Notes under the pieces: model-generated
Database searches by the model: none
Told to the model about the DNA's origin: nothing
What the model saw: the letters and a program-made list of their open reading frames with translations, nothing else
NCBI GenBank assembly: GCA_963705955.1
Contig: CAVPLH010000005.1
Location: 186,001 to 250,000, forward strand
DNA from: WHSW01 sp963705955
GTDB taxonomy: Bacteria; Actinomycetota; Thermoleophilia; Solirubrobacterales; 70-9
Direction: 5' to 3'
DNA length: 64,000 nucleotides
Position numbers and translations under genes: made by a program
In this document: positions 45,170-54,075 of the stretch, one piece after another
Layout: every line of letters starts with the position of its first letter
Position numbering within the stretch: the stretch's first letter is position 1

Positions 45170-46111
45170 CTAGGCCGCCGCGCGGAAGCCGGACAGCGAG
45201 TCGTCGTCGGCGAGGCGCTCGAGCGCCTGTGCCTCGAGCTGCTGGGCGGCCTTCTGGGTGACGCCGAGCTCGCGCGCGGTGTCGCGCAGCGATCGTGCGG
45301 GCCGCCCGCCGGTGCCGAACCGGTGCTGGATGATCAGCCGCTCGTTCTCCGGCAGGCGCGCAAGGGCGGTCTCGACCGCGAGCTCCTGCTCGCGCTCGAG
45401 CACCTCCTCCTCGAGGTCGCCGGCGCTCTCGGCGTGCAGCTCCCCCAGCGTCGTATCGCCATCGCCGACCGGGGTGTCGAGGCTCGTCGTCACCCGCGTC
45501 AGGTCGCGGGTCGCCATCACCTCGTCGAGTGGCAGCTTGGCGCGATCGGCGACCTCCTCGTCGGTCGGATCCCGGTTGAGCTCGGTCGCCAACTCCGAGG
45601 TGACGCGATTGACAGTCCGCTCGCGCTGGGCGACGTGCGCCGGAATTCGCACCTGACGGCCGGTATTGTCGAGGCCTCTCTGGATCGACTGCTTGATCCA
45701 GAGCACGGCGTAGGTCGAGAACTTGTAGCCACGTCGCCAATCGAACTTCTCCGCGGCTCGAATCAGCCCGAGCATCGCCTCCTGGACGAGGTCGCTGAGC
45801 GGCAGTCCGAAGCCCTGGTAGCGACGCGCGAACTTGATCACCAGCCGCAGGTTGGAGTTGATCAGCCGTTCCTTCGCGGCAAGGTCGCCACGCTCGATCG
45901 CCTGCGCCAGCTCGACCTCCTCGGCCGCAGTGAGCAGGGGATAGCGCATCGCCTGGTTGATGAACAGCTGCAGGCTGTCCGTCGTCGGCTCGGCGACGAT
46001 CTCATGGGTCGCCGTGCGCTGTTGCGCCCGGCTACTCGAAGTCTGGTTGTCGTGGTCCCCTCGCCGGCGACGCACCTGGCGCTGCTCGGCGGGACCCCTC
46101 TGGCGAGGCAT
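45170..46111 (-). CDS. Sigma-70 family RNA polymerase sigma factor
   Basis: 313 aa. Region 1.2 begins DSLQLFINQAMRYPLLTAAEE near 47, region 2 holds SNLRLVIKFARRYQG and DLVQEAMLGLIRAAEKFDWRRGYKFSTYAVLWIKQSIQR, region 3 has RIPAHVAQRERTVNRV and region 4 ends in RSLRDTARELGVTQKAAQQLEAQAL. The absence of a long region 1.1 makes it a group 2 (RpoS/HrdB-like alternative) factor rather than the primary one. The region-4 recognition helix contains TQKAAQQLE instead of the usual SRERVRQIE, which may change -35 choice. ATG at 46111 has GAGGGGTG upstream. Confidence 0.9.
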   Translation of the reverse strand: MPRQRGPAEQRQVRRRRGDHDNQTSSSRAQQRTATHEIVAEPTTDSLQLFINQAMRYPLLTAAEEVELAQAIERGDLAAKERLINSNLRLVIKFARRYQGFGLPLSDLVQEAMLGLIRAAEKFDWRRGYKFSTYAVLWIKQSIQRGLDNTGRQVRIPAHVAQRERTVNRVTSELATELNRDPTDEEVADRAKLPLDEVMATRDLTRVTTSLDTPVGDGDTTLGELHAESAGDLEEEVLEREQELAVETALARLPENERLIIQHRFGTGGRPARSLRDTARELGVTQKAAQQLEAQALERLADDDSLSGFRAAA

Positions 46112-46195
46112 AAAGTCACCCCTCGTTGGTTGCTGTCCCCCGGCCCCTGCTTCAAAAAGTATAGCAGCGAATAGTTGCCCGTGCAAGCACGAGTC

Positions 46196-47371
46196 TCAGG
46201 CAATCGGTTCGAGCCCCAACCAGCCTGCCATGGAGCTTAGCTGAGCCTGCGCCACCTCCGGCGTCTCCGGTGGCGCGCCGGGCTCGAGATGGGTCGCGTG
46301 AACGCGCAGCACGCCGGCCGCCCGGTCGGCCTTCAGGTCGAGGCGCGCGACGAGCCGGTCGCCGAGCAGCAGCGGCAGTACGTAGTAGCCGTGGCGACGC
46401 TTCGGCGCCGGGACGTAGATCTCGAGCCGGTATGAGAACCCGAAGATGCGCTCGACCCGGGTGCGCTCCCAGATCAGCGAGTCGAACGGCCCGATCAGCG
46501 CCGCGGCGTCAACGCGGCGCGGAATCCGCGCGCCCGCCGCGAGGTAGCCCTGGAGCCGTCCCCAGCCCTCGACCTCCACCGGCTGCAGGGCCCCCGCATC
46601 GACCAGCTCCGCGATCCGAGCCTTCGCGTCGGCGGTCGGGAGGCGGAAGTAGTCGCGCAGGTCGCGCTCGGCCGCAACCCCGAGGCAGCGCGACGCGATC
46701 AGCACCAGCTCCCGCTGGGCGTCGGCGGGCGCCGGCGTCGGTGCGGCGAGAACGGCGGGCGGAATGACCCGCTCCGGCACGTCGTAGAGGCGCTCGAATC
46801 GTCGTCGGCGCGCCGAAGTCACCTGACCGCTCCAGAACAGCCACTCGAGCGCCCGCTTGACGTCCGACCAGTCCCACCACGGCCCGCTTCGGCGGGGGGT
46901 GGCCTCGGCGAGATCGGAGGCCGCCACCGGGCCTCGGTCGCGAACCTGATCGAGCACCCTCGCGACCAGGCCAGGGCGGTCGCGCTGGATCCGCCGCATC
47001 CCGCCCCAGGCGTCGGCGGCGGCCCGCTCCATCCGCCAGCGCAGTAGCGGGTGGAGCTCGACCGGGAGCAGCGACGCCTCGTGACCCCAGTACTCGAACA
47101 GCCGCCGAGGTGCCCGGTGCGCTGCCCGGTCGAGGAGCTCGGCAGGGTATGGCCCGAGGCGGCTGAACGCGGGCAGGTAGTGCGCCCGGGTGAGGACGTT
47201 GACCGAGTCGATCTGGAGCAGGCCGACCCGCTTCATCACCCTGCGCAGGTCCCAGCCGCCGGGAGTTGCGGCCGGGCGGGGGTCGGAGAACCCCTGCGCG
47301 GCGAGCGCCAAACGGCGCGCCTCGGCGATCGACAGCGAGGCCCGGGAGCGGGGTTTGGTCCGGCTTCGCAT
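46196..47371 (-). CDS. YcaQ-like winged-helix DNA glycosylase
   Basis: 391 aa. The family (HTH_42, YcaQ/AlkX) removes interstrand crosslinks and bulky alkyl lesions from DNA. The catalytic QxD-type motif is LLQIDSVNVLTRAHYLPAFSR near 53. Later segments FEYWGHEASLLPVE, GPWWDWSDVKRALEWLFWSG and GPFDSLIWERTRVERIFGFSYRLEIYVP are typical. It lies between the sigma factor and lon on the same strand. A role in alkylation repair is a family-level inference. Confidence 0.85.
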   Translation of the reverse strand: MRSRTKPRSRASLSIAEARRLALAAQGFSDPRPAATPGGWDLRRVMKRVGLLQIDSVNVLTRAHYLPAFSRLGPYPAELLDRAAHRAPRRLFEYWGHEASLLPVELHPLLRWRMERAAADAWGGMRRIQRDRPGLVARVLDQVRDRGPVAASDLAEATPRRSGPWWDWSDVKRALEWLFWSGQVTSARRRRFERLYDVPERVIPPAVLAAPTPAPADAQRELVLIASRCLGVAAERDLRDYFRLPTADAKARIAELVDAGALQPVEVEGWGRLQGYLAAGARIPRRVDAAALIGPFDSLIWERTRVERIFGFSYRLEIYVPAPKRRHGYYVLPLLLGDRLVARLDLKADRAAGVLRVHATHLEPGAPPETPEVAQAQLSSMAGWLGLEPIA

Positions 47372-47477
47372 CGGGCCGGGAGAATAAGGTTGTCGCCCGG
47401 AGAGGAGACTGAGATGGGATCGCCGGCAGCGGCCGGAGCGCGGCCGAGGCGGTGCGGCCCGGCGCGCCGCCGCGCGG

Positions 47478-49769
47478 TCAGGCGACCGGCTCGGGCTGAC
47501 GTGCCGTCGCCGGCTCGAGCGCCAGCTCGAGCACCTCGTCGATCGAGAGCACCGGGTGGAAGGCCATCCGCTCGCGGACCTCGTCGGGAACCTCTTCGAG
47601 GTCGGCGCGGTTTCGCTCCGGGAGGACGACGTCGGTGAGGCCGGCGGCGTGCGCCGCGAGGACCTTCTGCTTCAGCCCGCCGATCGGCAGCACCCGTCCC
47701 TGGAGCGTCACCTCGCCCGTCATCCCGACCGTGTGCTTGACCGGCCGTCCCGTGAGCAGCGAGACCAGCGCCGTGGTCATCGTGATCCCGGCGCTCGGCC
47801 CGTCCTTGGGGATCGCTCCCGCGGGAACGTGGATGTGGAACTCGCGTTCGGCGAAGGCGCCCTCGTCGAGCCCCAACGAGGCGGCGTGGCCGCGAACGTA
47901 TGAGAGTGCGATCCGCGCCGATTCCTTCATCACGTCACCGAGCTGGCCGGTGAGCACGAAGCCGTCCTTGCCGGGCATCGAGGTCGTCTCGATGAACAGC
48001 ACATCGCCGCCGGCGCCGGTCACCGAGAGCCCGGTGGCGACGCCGGGGACCGCCGTCCGCTCGGCCGCCTCCTGGAAGAACCGCGGCCGGCCGAGGGCGT
48101 CGCGAACGGCGTCCGCCTCGACCGCGACAGGCGCCTCGGCCTCCGCGGAGGCGATCCTGGTCGCCGTCTTTCGCAGCAGCTTGCCGAGCTCGCGCTCGAG
48201 CCCGCGGACGCCCGCCTCGCGGGTGTAGTCGGTGACGATCTGCTCGAGCACCTCGTCGCCGATCTCGACCTCGTCGGGGCGCAGGCCGTTGCGCTCGATC
48301 TGGCGCGGCCACAGGTAGCCGCGGGCGATCGCGACCTTCTCGTCGGTGGTGTAGCCGTCGAACCGGACCACCTCCATCCGGTCGAGCAGCGGACCGGGAA
48401 TCGTCTCGGCGACGTTCGCGGTCGCGATGAACAGCACCTCCGAGAGGTCGAGCTCGACGTCGAGGTAGTGATCGCGGAAGGAGTGGTTCTGCGCCGGATC
48501 GAGCACCTCGAGCAGGGCAGAGCTCGGATCCCCGCGCCAGTCGGCGCCGACCTTGTCGACCTCGTCGAGCATGATCACCGGGTTGATCGTCTTCGCGTCC
48601 TTGAGCGCGCGGACGAGCCGCCCCGGCAGCGCGCCGATGTACGTGCGGCGATGCCCGCGGATCTCGGCCTCGTCGCGGACGCCGCCGAGCGACATGCGCA
48701 CGAACTCGCGCCCGGTCGCGCGGGCGACCGACTCGCCGATCGAGGTCTTGCCGGTCCCCGGGGGGCCGATCAGCGTCAGGATCGCACCCGCGCCGCGGCC
48801 CTCGTCGACCATCCCGCGCTCGCGGCGCAGCCTGCGGACGGCGATGAACTCGGTGATCCGGTCCTTGACGTCCTCGAGCCCGGCGTGGTCGGCGTCGAGC
48901 ACCTCGCGCGCGTGCACCGGGTCGAGCCGTTCCTCGGAGCGCTCGCCCCACGGTACCCCGAGCAGCCAGTCGAGGTAGGTGCGGATCATCGACGACTCGC
49001 CGCTCGCCTCGCCCATCCGCTCGAGCCGGCCGAGCTCGCGCTGCGCCTGCTCGCGGACCGCGTCCGGCATCTTCGACTCGGCGATCTTCGACTCGTACTC
49101 GTCGATCACCGACGCGTCGTCGTCACCGAGCTCCTTGCGGATCGACTCCATCTGCTTGCGGAGGAAGTACTCGCGCTGCTGGGCCTGGGCGCCGGACTCG
49201 ACGTCGTCGCGGATCCGGCGGCGGACCTGAAGCTCGGCCATCCGCTCGCGCTGCAGCTCGAGCGCGAGCTCGAGCCGCTCGGTGACGTCGACGGTCTCCA
49301 GCAGCCGCTGCTTGTCTGCCAGCCCGAGGTCGGGGCTGTAGCCGGAGGTGTCGGCGAGCGGCCCCGGCTCCGCGATCGAGCGCAGGAAGGCGGCGACCCG
49401 GCCGTCGTCGCCGCGCAGCTCGAGGATCTCCTCGACCACCGCGCGGTAGTTGCGCTCGAGCTCCCTGGTGCGCTTGTCCGCGGGGGCCGCGTCGTGGATC
49501 TCCTCGACCTCGATCACCAGCTCGCCGCCCGGTCCCGGGGAGGCGGTCCCGGCGCGACCTCGATGGAGCCCGGTCAGGGTCACCGCGTTCAGCCCGCCCG
49601 GGAGGCGGCCCTTCTCGACCACCTCGGCGACCGTGCCGATGCGCCCGTACTCGCCCTCGGGGCGCGGGAGCAGGAAGACGCGCTCGGCGTCGCCGACGTC
49701 GGCGGCGATCGTCGCCGTCATCCCGGGGAAGAGGATGCTGTCATCAAGCGGTACGAGCAGGAGCTGCAT
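47478..49769 (-). CDS. lon: ATP-dependent Lon protease
   Basis: 763 aa. The N-terminal substrate domain starts LLVPLDDSILFPGMTATI. The AAA+ part has Walker A GPPGTGKTS near 337 and Walker B VIMLDEVDKVG. The protease domain has catalytic Ser in PKDGPSAGITM and Lys in GGLKQKVLAAHAAG. It degrades misfolded and regulatory proteins in the cytoplasm. It is divergent from ohr, with an inverted repeat in the shared spacer that could be a stress operator. Confidence 0.95.
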   Translation of the reverse strand: MQLLLVPLDDSILFPGMTATIAADVGDAERVFLLPRPEGEYGRIGTVAEVVEKGRLPGGLNAVTLTGLHRGRAGTASPGPGGELVIEVEEIHDAAPADKRTRELERNYRAVVEEILELRGDDGRVAAFLRSIAEPGPLADTSGYSPDLGLADKQRLLETVDVTERLELALELQRERMAELQVRRRIRDDVESGAQAQQREYFLRKQMESIRKELGDDDASVIDEYESKIAESKMPDAVREQAQRELGRLERMGEASGESSMIRTYLDWLLGVPWGERSEERLDPVHAREVLDADHAGLEDVKDRITEFIAVRRLRRERGMVDEGRGAGAILTLIGPPGTGKTSIGESVARATGREFVRMSLGGVRDEAEIRGHRRTYIGALPGRLVRALKDAKTINPVIMLDEVDKVGADWRGDPSSALLEVLDPAQNHSFRDHYLDVELDLSEVLFIATANVAETIPGPLLDRMEVVRFDGYTTDEKVAIARGYLWPRQIERNGLRPDEVEIGDEVLEQIVTDYTREAGVRGLERELGKLLRKTATRIASAEAEAPVAVEADAVRDALGRPRFFQEAAERTAVPGVATGLSVTGAGGDVLFIETTSMPGKDGFVLTGQLGDVMKESARIALSYVRGHAASLGLDEGAFAEREFHIHVPAGAIPKDGPSAGITMTTALVSLLTGRPVKHTVGMTGEVTLQGRVLPIGGLKQKVLAAHAAGLTDVVLPERNRADLEEVPDEVRERMAFHPVLSIDEVLELALEPATARQPEPVA

Positions 49770-49803
49770 GGATCTTTCCTTTGCTTACGAACGGGAGGTC
49801 GCT

Positions 49804-49819
49804 TTACTTTCTGAAGTAA
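49804..49819. promoter_or_regulatory. Inverted repeat between lon and ohr
   Basis: TTACTT-TCTG-AAGTAA is a perfect 6-bp-arm palindrome in the 95-bp divergent spacer, unusually AT-rich for this genome. A possible ohr -35 (TTGCTT, 49781-49786) lies 17 bp before it, so a protein bound here could overlap the -10 region. OhrR/MarR- or HspR-type control is possible; the sequence does not match the full HspR HAIR consensus. Confidence 0.4.
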
Positions 49820-49864
49820 TGGTAGCGTGACCGACGCGAAACCTGGTCAGAGATGGAGGAGACG

Positions 49865-50305
49865 ATGAGCAAGGTCATCTACACAGCCGAAGCGCACGTG
49901 ACCGGCGGGCGGATCGATGGCCACGGCGAGACCAGCGACGGCACGCTCGCCGTCGATCTGAGGCTCCCGACCGAGTTGGGCGGCGGCGGAGAAGGGACGA
50001 ATCCCGAGCAGCTGTTCGCGGTCGGATACGCCGCCTGCTTCGAGGGAGCGCTCGGCGCCGTCGCCCGTCGGCGCAAGCTCGAGGTCGGCGACGTCGCGAT
50101 CGATTCGAAGGTGCACCTGCTGCCGACGTCCGAGCGCGGCTTCGAGCTCGCGGTCGAGCTCGACGTCGCCCTGCCCTCGGTCTCCGATCCCGACGACGCA
50201 GTCGAGTTGGTGCGGGCCGCGTACTCGGTATGCCCGTACTCGAACGCGACCCGCGGCAACATCGACGTCGAGCTGACGGCGAACGGCCGCAAGGTGGAGG
50301 CCTGA
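49865..50305 (+). CDS. ohr: Organic hydroperoxide resistance protein (Ohr)
   Basis: 146 aa OsmC/Ohr-fold peroxidase. The reactive cysteines are Cys58 (GYAACFEGAL) and Cys123 (YSVCPYSNATRGN), with the Ohr-type YSNATRGN ending. The N-terminus VIYTAEAHVTGGRIDGHGETSDG is typical of Ohr rather than OsmC. ATG at 49865 has GGAGGAG upstream, favoured over an ATG 12 bp earlier. It reduces organic hydroperoxides with lipoylated or thiol partners. Confidence 0.93.
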   Translation: MSKVIYTAEAHVTGGRIDGHGETSDGTLAVDLRLPTELGGGGEGTNPEQLFAVGYAACFEGALGAVARRRKLEVGDVAIDSKVHLLPTSERGFELAVELDVALPSVSDPDDAVELVRAAYSVCPYSNATRGNIDVELTANGRKVEA

Positions 50306-50392
50306 TTCGGGCGCCCCCGGGGGAGGCGAACGGCCAAGGTCGAGCAGCCGGTGCCGACGACACGCAGGCCGGCTGAGGCGGCGAGCGGACAC

Positions 50393-50794
50393 CTACGGCG
50401 CGGCACCGCCGCCCGGAGCGGTCTCGGTGACCGTGCTCGTCACCGTGCTCGCCGGCGTCGTCGTGCTGCGCGTCTCGGTGACGGTCTCCGTCGTCTCGGT
50501 CGTGGTGGTCGTCTTCGGGGGGTTGGTGACCGTGGTCACGACGGTCGTCGGGGTCGCGGTCGAGGTCGTCGTCGTAGTCGAGCTGCGGGTCAGGACGACC
50601 TCCTCGGTCGGCGGCTGGGAGGCGACCACGGCGAGCGCAACCCCGAGGCCGAGCGCCAGCGCCGCGAGCCCGATCATCGCGAGCTTCGCCTTGCGGGGGA
50701 TCGGCTCCCGTCCGGGTTCCGGCGGCTCGGGCCCGGACGGCCCGGCGCGGGCCCGGTCGAGGCCGACTCGCCGCTCTGGAGGGATCTCTTCCAC
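50393..50794 (-). CDS. Membrane-anchored protein with Thr-rich tail
   Basis: 133 aa. A basic, Pro-rich cytoplasmic N-terminus is followed by a single hydrophobic helix (KLAMIGLAALALGLGVALAVVA, near 37-58). The rest is a Thr/Ser/Val-rich tail with stretches such as STTTTTST, probably extracytoplasmic and disordered, possibly glycosylated. No family is recognised. The opposite strand also reads open but gives an implausible Val-only repeat. Confidence 0.6.
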   Translation of the reverse strand: MEEIPPERRVGLDRARAGPSGPEPPEPGREPIPRKAKLAMIGLAALALGLGVALAVVASQPPTEEVVLTRSSTTTTTSTATPTTVVTTVTNPPKTTTTTETTETVTETRSTTTPASTVTSTVTETAPGGGAAP

Positions 50795-50875
50795 ACGGCG
50801 ATCGTCGCACGTCCCGACCGGCGAAGGCGCTGCAGCGAGCCGGCGACTGAGCCCTGCGGACCGAGGTCGCGCCGC

Positions 50876-51703
50876 TCAATCGCCCCCGAGCTCGAGGCTG
50901 AGCTGACGCAGCCGCGCCCTCGCTTCCGGGTCGTATGCCGGGGACTGGGCGGCGCTCTCCTCGAGCCGATCGAAGAACCGCCCGCTGACGCCGTCGAGTG
51001 CCGGATCCGTGGCGAGGCGGATCACCGCCCGCGTCCCGAGCTCGAGCGGGTCCGACGATCGCCCGATCTCCTCGAGCACGATCTTGGTCGGCATGTAGGT
51101 CGCGGGGTGGAGGCTGTTCGCGGTCACCTCGGAGGCAGGGATCCTGTCCGCGATGTCGTTCGCGTGCATGATCTGAGCGAGCTTCGACTGGCAGTACGCG
51201 CGAGTCCCGTCGTAGGCCCCGCGGAGCATCGGGTCGGCGAAGTCGATCGGCATCTGCCCGAGCGATGCGACGTTGACGATCCGGGCCGGCGCGCTGCGGC
51301 GAAGCAACCCCAGCAGTCGCTCGGTGAGCACGAACCCGGCGAGATAGTTGACCGCGAAGCGCAGCTCGTGGCCGTCGGTGCTCTGCCGGCGCTCGCGTCC
51401 GGCGGGGAGCCCGCCGCCGATCCCGGCGTTGTTGATCAGTAGGTGAAGCTCGTCGTGCGAGCCCTCGACCGCGTCGGCGAGCCGACGCACCTCCGCGAGT
51501 GAGGCGAAGTCCGCGAGCTCGAGCTCGACGCGGTCGCTTCCCGTCTCGGCGCGGATCGCCGCGAGCGTCGCCTCGCCCCGCGCGCGGTCGCGTCCGTGGA
51601 CGATCACGGATGCCCCGGCCCGCGCGAGCTCGGTCGCGACGCTGCGGCCGAGACCGTCGGTGGCCCCGGTGACCAGCGCCACGGTGTCCCCGGTCGGCCT
51701 CAC
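50876..51703 (-). CDS. Short-chain dehydrogenase/reductase (retinol-dehydrogenase-like)
   Basis: 275 aa. TGATDGLG at about 13-20, NNAGIGGG near 93, catalytic Ser in VASLGQ near 147 and YCQSK near 172 mark a classical SDR. The insertion between NNAG and the active site (RRQSTDGHELRFAVNYLAGF) is typical of the retinol-dehydrogenase/WWOX-like group. The N-terminal helix has HGRDRARG, favouring NADP. It is divergent from the P450 operon across a gene remnant; the substrate is unknown. Confidence 0.87.
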   Translation of the reverse strand: MRPTGDTVALVTGATDGLGRSVATELARAGASVIVHGRDRARGEATLAAIRAETGSDRVELELADFASLAEVRRLADAVEGSHDELHLLINNAGIGGGLPAGRERRQSTDGHELRFAVNYLAGFVLTERLLGLLRRSAPARIVNVASLGQMPIDFADPMLRGAYDGTRAYCQSKLAQIMHANDIADRIPASEVTANSLHPATYMPTKIVLEEIGRSSDPLELGTRAVIRLATDPALDGVSGRFFDRLEESAAQSPAYDPEARARLRQLSLELGGD

Positions 51704-51728
51704 CCGACCCTGGTCGATCCGGACTCGC

Positions 51729-51857
51729 TCAACCCGGGTCCCGTGCGAAGCGGACGATCGCTTCGTCGACGACCGAGACGGCGTACAGCGACGCCCCGTC
51801 GGGGCTCACGGCGACACCGTCGGGCTCTGTTGCGATCCCCCCACGTGCGTCATCGTT
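51729..51857 (-). pseudogene. Remnant of a beta-propeller repeat protein
   Basis: A short minus-strand frame ending in TGA (51729-51731) reads EPDGVAVSPDGASLYAVSVVDEAIVRFARDP. This is one blade of the kind found in extracellular NHL/lactonase-like propellers. No complete gene surrounds it, no start is evident and it lies in the spacer between the SDR and the P450. The 283-bp spacer holds nothing else that I recognise. It is probably a decayed gene end. Confidence 0.4.
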
Positions 51858-51986
51858 GCGCTCGCTCGTCTCCCTCGATCGGCAGCTGCCTGAGGCGATC
51901 CGAGCATAACGCGCCGAGCCGAATCGCCCTGGCGCCGAACGACTAGAGTCGCCGGGGTCGAGCTTGTCTCGCGAGCCACCGATCCG

Positions 51987-53348
51987 ATGACCCTGCCGCC
52001 CGGACCATCCACGCCGCCCGCGGTGCAGACCGTGCACTGGCTCTTCCGCCCGATCGAGTTCATGGACTCGTGCCGGCGGCGCCACGGCGACGCCTTCAGC
52101 GTCAAGTTCATCGGCTTCGAGACGCCGATGGTGATGATCTCCGACCCGGAGTCGATCCGGGCCCTTTATCGGAGCCGCGACAACGGCCTGCCCCCGGGAC
52201 GCAGCTTCGCGCTCGAGCCGGTGATGGGCCCGCGCTCGGTGCTGCTGCTCGAGGGAACCGAGCACCTCTCGCGTCGCAAGGCGATGCTGCCGGCGTTTCA
52301 CGGCGAGCGCATGCGCGAGTACGAGTCGCTGATCACCGAGGTCGTCGGCCGGGAGATCGACACCTGGCCGTTGGCCGACCCGTTTGCGATCCACCCGCGG
52401 ATGCAGGCGGTGACGCTCGATGTGATCCTCCGCGCCGTGTTCGGGGTCAGCGACCCGGCACGGCTGGTCCGGCTGCGTGCGCTGCTGGCGGGGATGCTGG
52501 GGAGCATGGCCTCGCCGGTGTTGCAGCTGCGCGTCCTGATCGCGCGCCGCTTCGGACGCCAGGACCCGATCGAGGAACTGCGACGCCAGGGCAAGGCGGT
52601 CGACGATCTCCTGCGGGCCGAGATCGCCGAGCGCCGTGCCGACCCCGAGATCGCCGAGCGTGACGACATCCTCTCGCTGTTGGTCGGCGCCCGCTTCGAC
52701 GACGGCAGCGGCATGGGGGACGACGAGCTTCGCGACCAGCTGATCACGCTGCTGCTCGCCGGCCACGAGACGACGGCCACGGCGCTCGCCTGGACCTTCG
52801 ACCTGCTGCTGCGGAACCCCGGACCGCTGGCGCGGCTCCGGACCGAGCTCGAAGCCGGCGATGACGAGTATCTGCGGGCGGTGATCTCGGAGTCACTTCG
52901 GCTTCGGCCGGTCGTGCCCCTGGCGGGCCGCAGGCTCGGGTCGGAGCTGCGCGCCGACGGTTACGCGCTCCCGGCAGGGACCGACGTCACGCCGGCGATC
53001 TGGCTCGCTCATACCCGCCCCGACGCGTATCCGCAGCCGCTCGAGTTCCGCCCCGAGCGGTTTCTCAGCGATCCGCCGGAGACCTACAGCTGGATTCCGT
53101 TCGGAGGCGGGGTGCGACGCTGCCTCGGCGCCGCCTTCGCCGAGTTCGAGATGCGGATCGTGCTGCGCGAGGTCCTGACACGCTGCGGGCTGCGCGGCGC
53201 ACGCTCTGCACCCGAGCGGATCGCACGACGCAACATCACCTTCTCCCCCCGGCACGGGACCCCGGTGATCGTCACCGCCCGGCGGCCGTCCTCGCGTACG
53301 CCCGGGACGGCCCGAACCGAGACCGGACTCGGCATCCGCGCCGGATGA
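51987..53348 (+). CDS. Cytochrome P450
   Basis: 453 aa, soluble-type P450. The I-helix oxygen-activation motif AGHETT is at 258-263, ExxR is ESLR at 302-305, the PERF-type segment RPERF is at 355-359 and the haem-ligand Cys379 lies in FGGGVRRCLG. It most resembles the CYP110/CYP102-like class of bacterial fatty-acid or terpene hydroxylases, but the substrate is not deducible. The stop overlaps the next gene by 4 bp. No ferredoxin gene is adjacent. Confidence 0.93.
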   Translation: MTLPPGPSTPPAVQTVHWLFRPIEFMDSCRRRHGDAFSVKFIGFETPMVMISDPESIRALYRSRDNGLPPGRSFALEPVMGPRSVLLLEGTEHLSRRKAMLPAFHGERMREYESLITEVVGREIDTWPLADPFAIHPRMQAVTLDVILRAVFGVSDPARLVRLRALLAGMLGSMASPVLQLRVLIARRFGRQDPIEELRRQGKAVDDLLRAEIAERRADPEIAERDDILSLLVGARFDDGSGMGDDELRDQLITLLLAGHETTATALAWTFDLLLRNPGPLARLRTELEAGDDEYLRAVISESLRLRPVVPLAGRRLGSELRADGYALPAGTDVTPAIWLAHTRPDAYPQPLEFRPERFLSDPPETYSWIPFGGGVRRCLGAAFAEFEMRIVLREVLTRCGLRGARSAPERIARRNITFSPRHGTPVIVTARRPSSRTPGTARTETGLGIRAG

Positions 53349-54037
53349 GCACTTCCACGGCGGCCGGGGTCCTCCTGGTCGTCATGCCGCTCGCCTTCAA
53401 CGCGTCGTTCGCGCTGCTGGCCTCCCGCTTCGACTACCCCGACATCCTTCGCCGGCCGACGGATGAGGTGCTCGCACGGTTCCGCGAGGGCGGCACGAAG
53501 CTCGTGCTCACGTGGTGGGCGTTTGCGCTCACGGCGGTGCTCTTCGCGCCCGTCGTCGTCCTGCTTGCGGGCGCGATCGGCGATGCGGACAGCACGCTGC
53601 TGGCGGTCGGCGCGACGCTCGGTGTGCTCGCCGCCCTCGTTCAGTTCCTGGGACTGATCCGATGGCCCTTCCTGGTCCCGTACCTGGCGCGCGCTGACGC
53701 CGCACCGGACGCGAGCGCGGCACGCCGCGAGGCGATCGATCTCGTCTTCCAATCGTTTAACCGCTACCTCGGCGTCGCGGTTGGCGAGCACCTCGGGTAC
53801 GCCTTGACCGGCAGCTGGACGGTGCTCGCGGGCGCCGCGATGGTCCAGAGCACGCAAGTCCCGTCCTGGTTGGGCGTCGCCGGGATTCTCATCGGCCCCG
53901 TCTTCTTGCTCTGTTCGCTCGAGTTCGTCGGGCGCCCGGATCACCGGGGCTGGAAGCTCGCCGAGACTCTGACGCCGTTCACCTACATCGCGTGGTCGCT
54001 GTGGCTGATCGGGACGGGCATCGCCCTGCTCGTCTGA
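53345..54037 (+). CDS. DUF4386-like membrane protein
   Basis: 230 aa with about six hydrophobic segments. Its layout (LLVVMPLAFNASFALLASRFDYPDILRRPTDEVLARF near the start; FVGRPDHRGWKLAETLTPFTYIAWSLWLIGTGIALL at the end, cited by region) fits DUF4386. ATG overlaps the P450 stop by 4 bp, so the two are translationally coupled. Function is unknown. Confidence 0.75.
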   Translation: MSTSTAAGVLLVVMPLAFNASFALLASRFDYPDILRRPTDEVLARFREGGTKLVLTWWAFALTAVLFAPVVVLLAGAIGDADSTLLAVGATLGVLAALVQFLGLIRWPFLVPYLARADAAPDASAARREAIDLVFQSFNRYLGVAVGEHLGYALTGSWTVLAGAAMVQSTQVPSWLGVAGILIGPVFLLCSLEFVGRPDHRGWKLAETLTPFTYIAWSLWLIGTGIALLV

Positions 54038-54075
54038 TCCCGGCGACCGGAGGCGCCGCGCTCTAACCTCCGGGC

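Noticed and set aside
47414..47638. 74-residue plus-strand frame with a good GGAG ribosome site, antisense to the lon 3' end
   Set aside because: The product is almost only Arg, Pro, Ala and Gly and mirrors lon codons; the ribosome-site match is probably chance.
50427..50906. Val-rich plus-strand frame with apparent membrane character
   Set aside because: It is the reverse reading of the Thr-rich tail at 50393-50794; Thr codons read backwards give Val.
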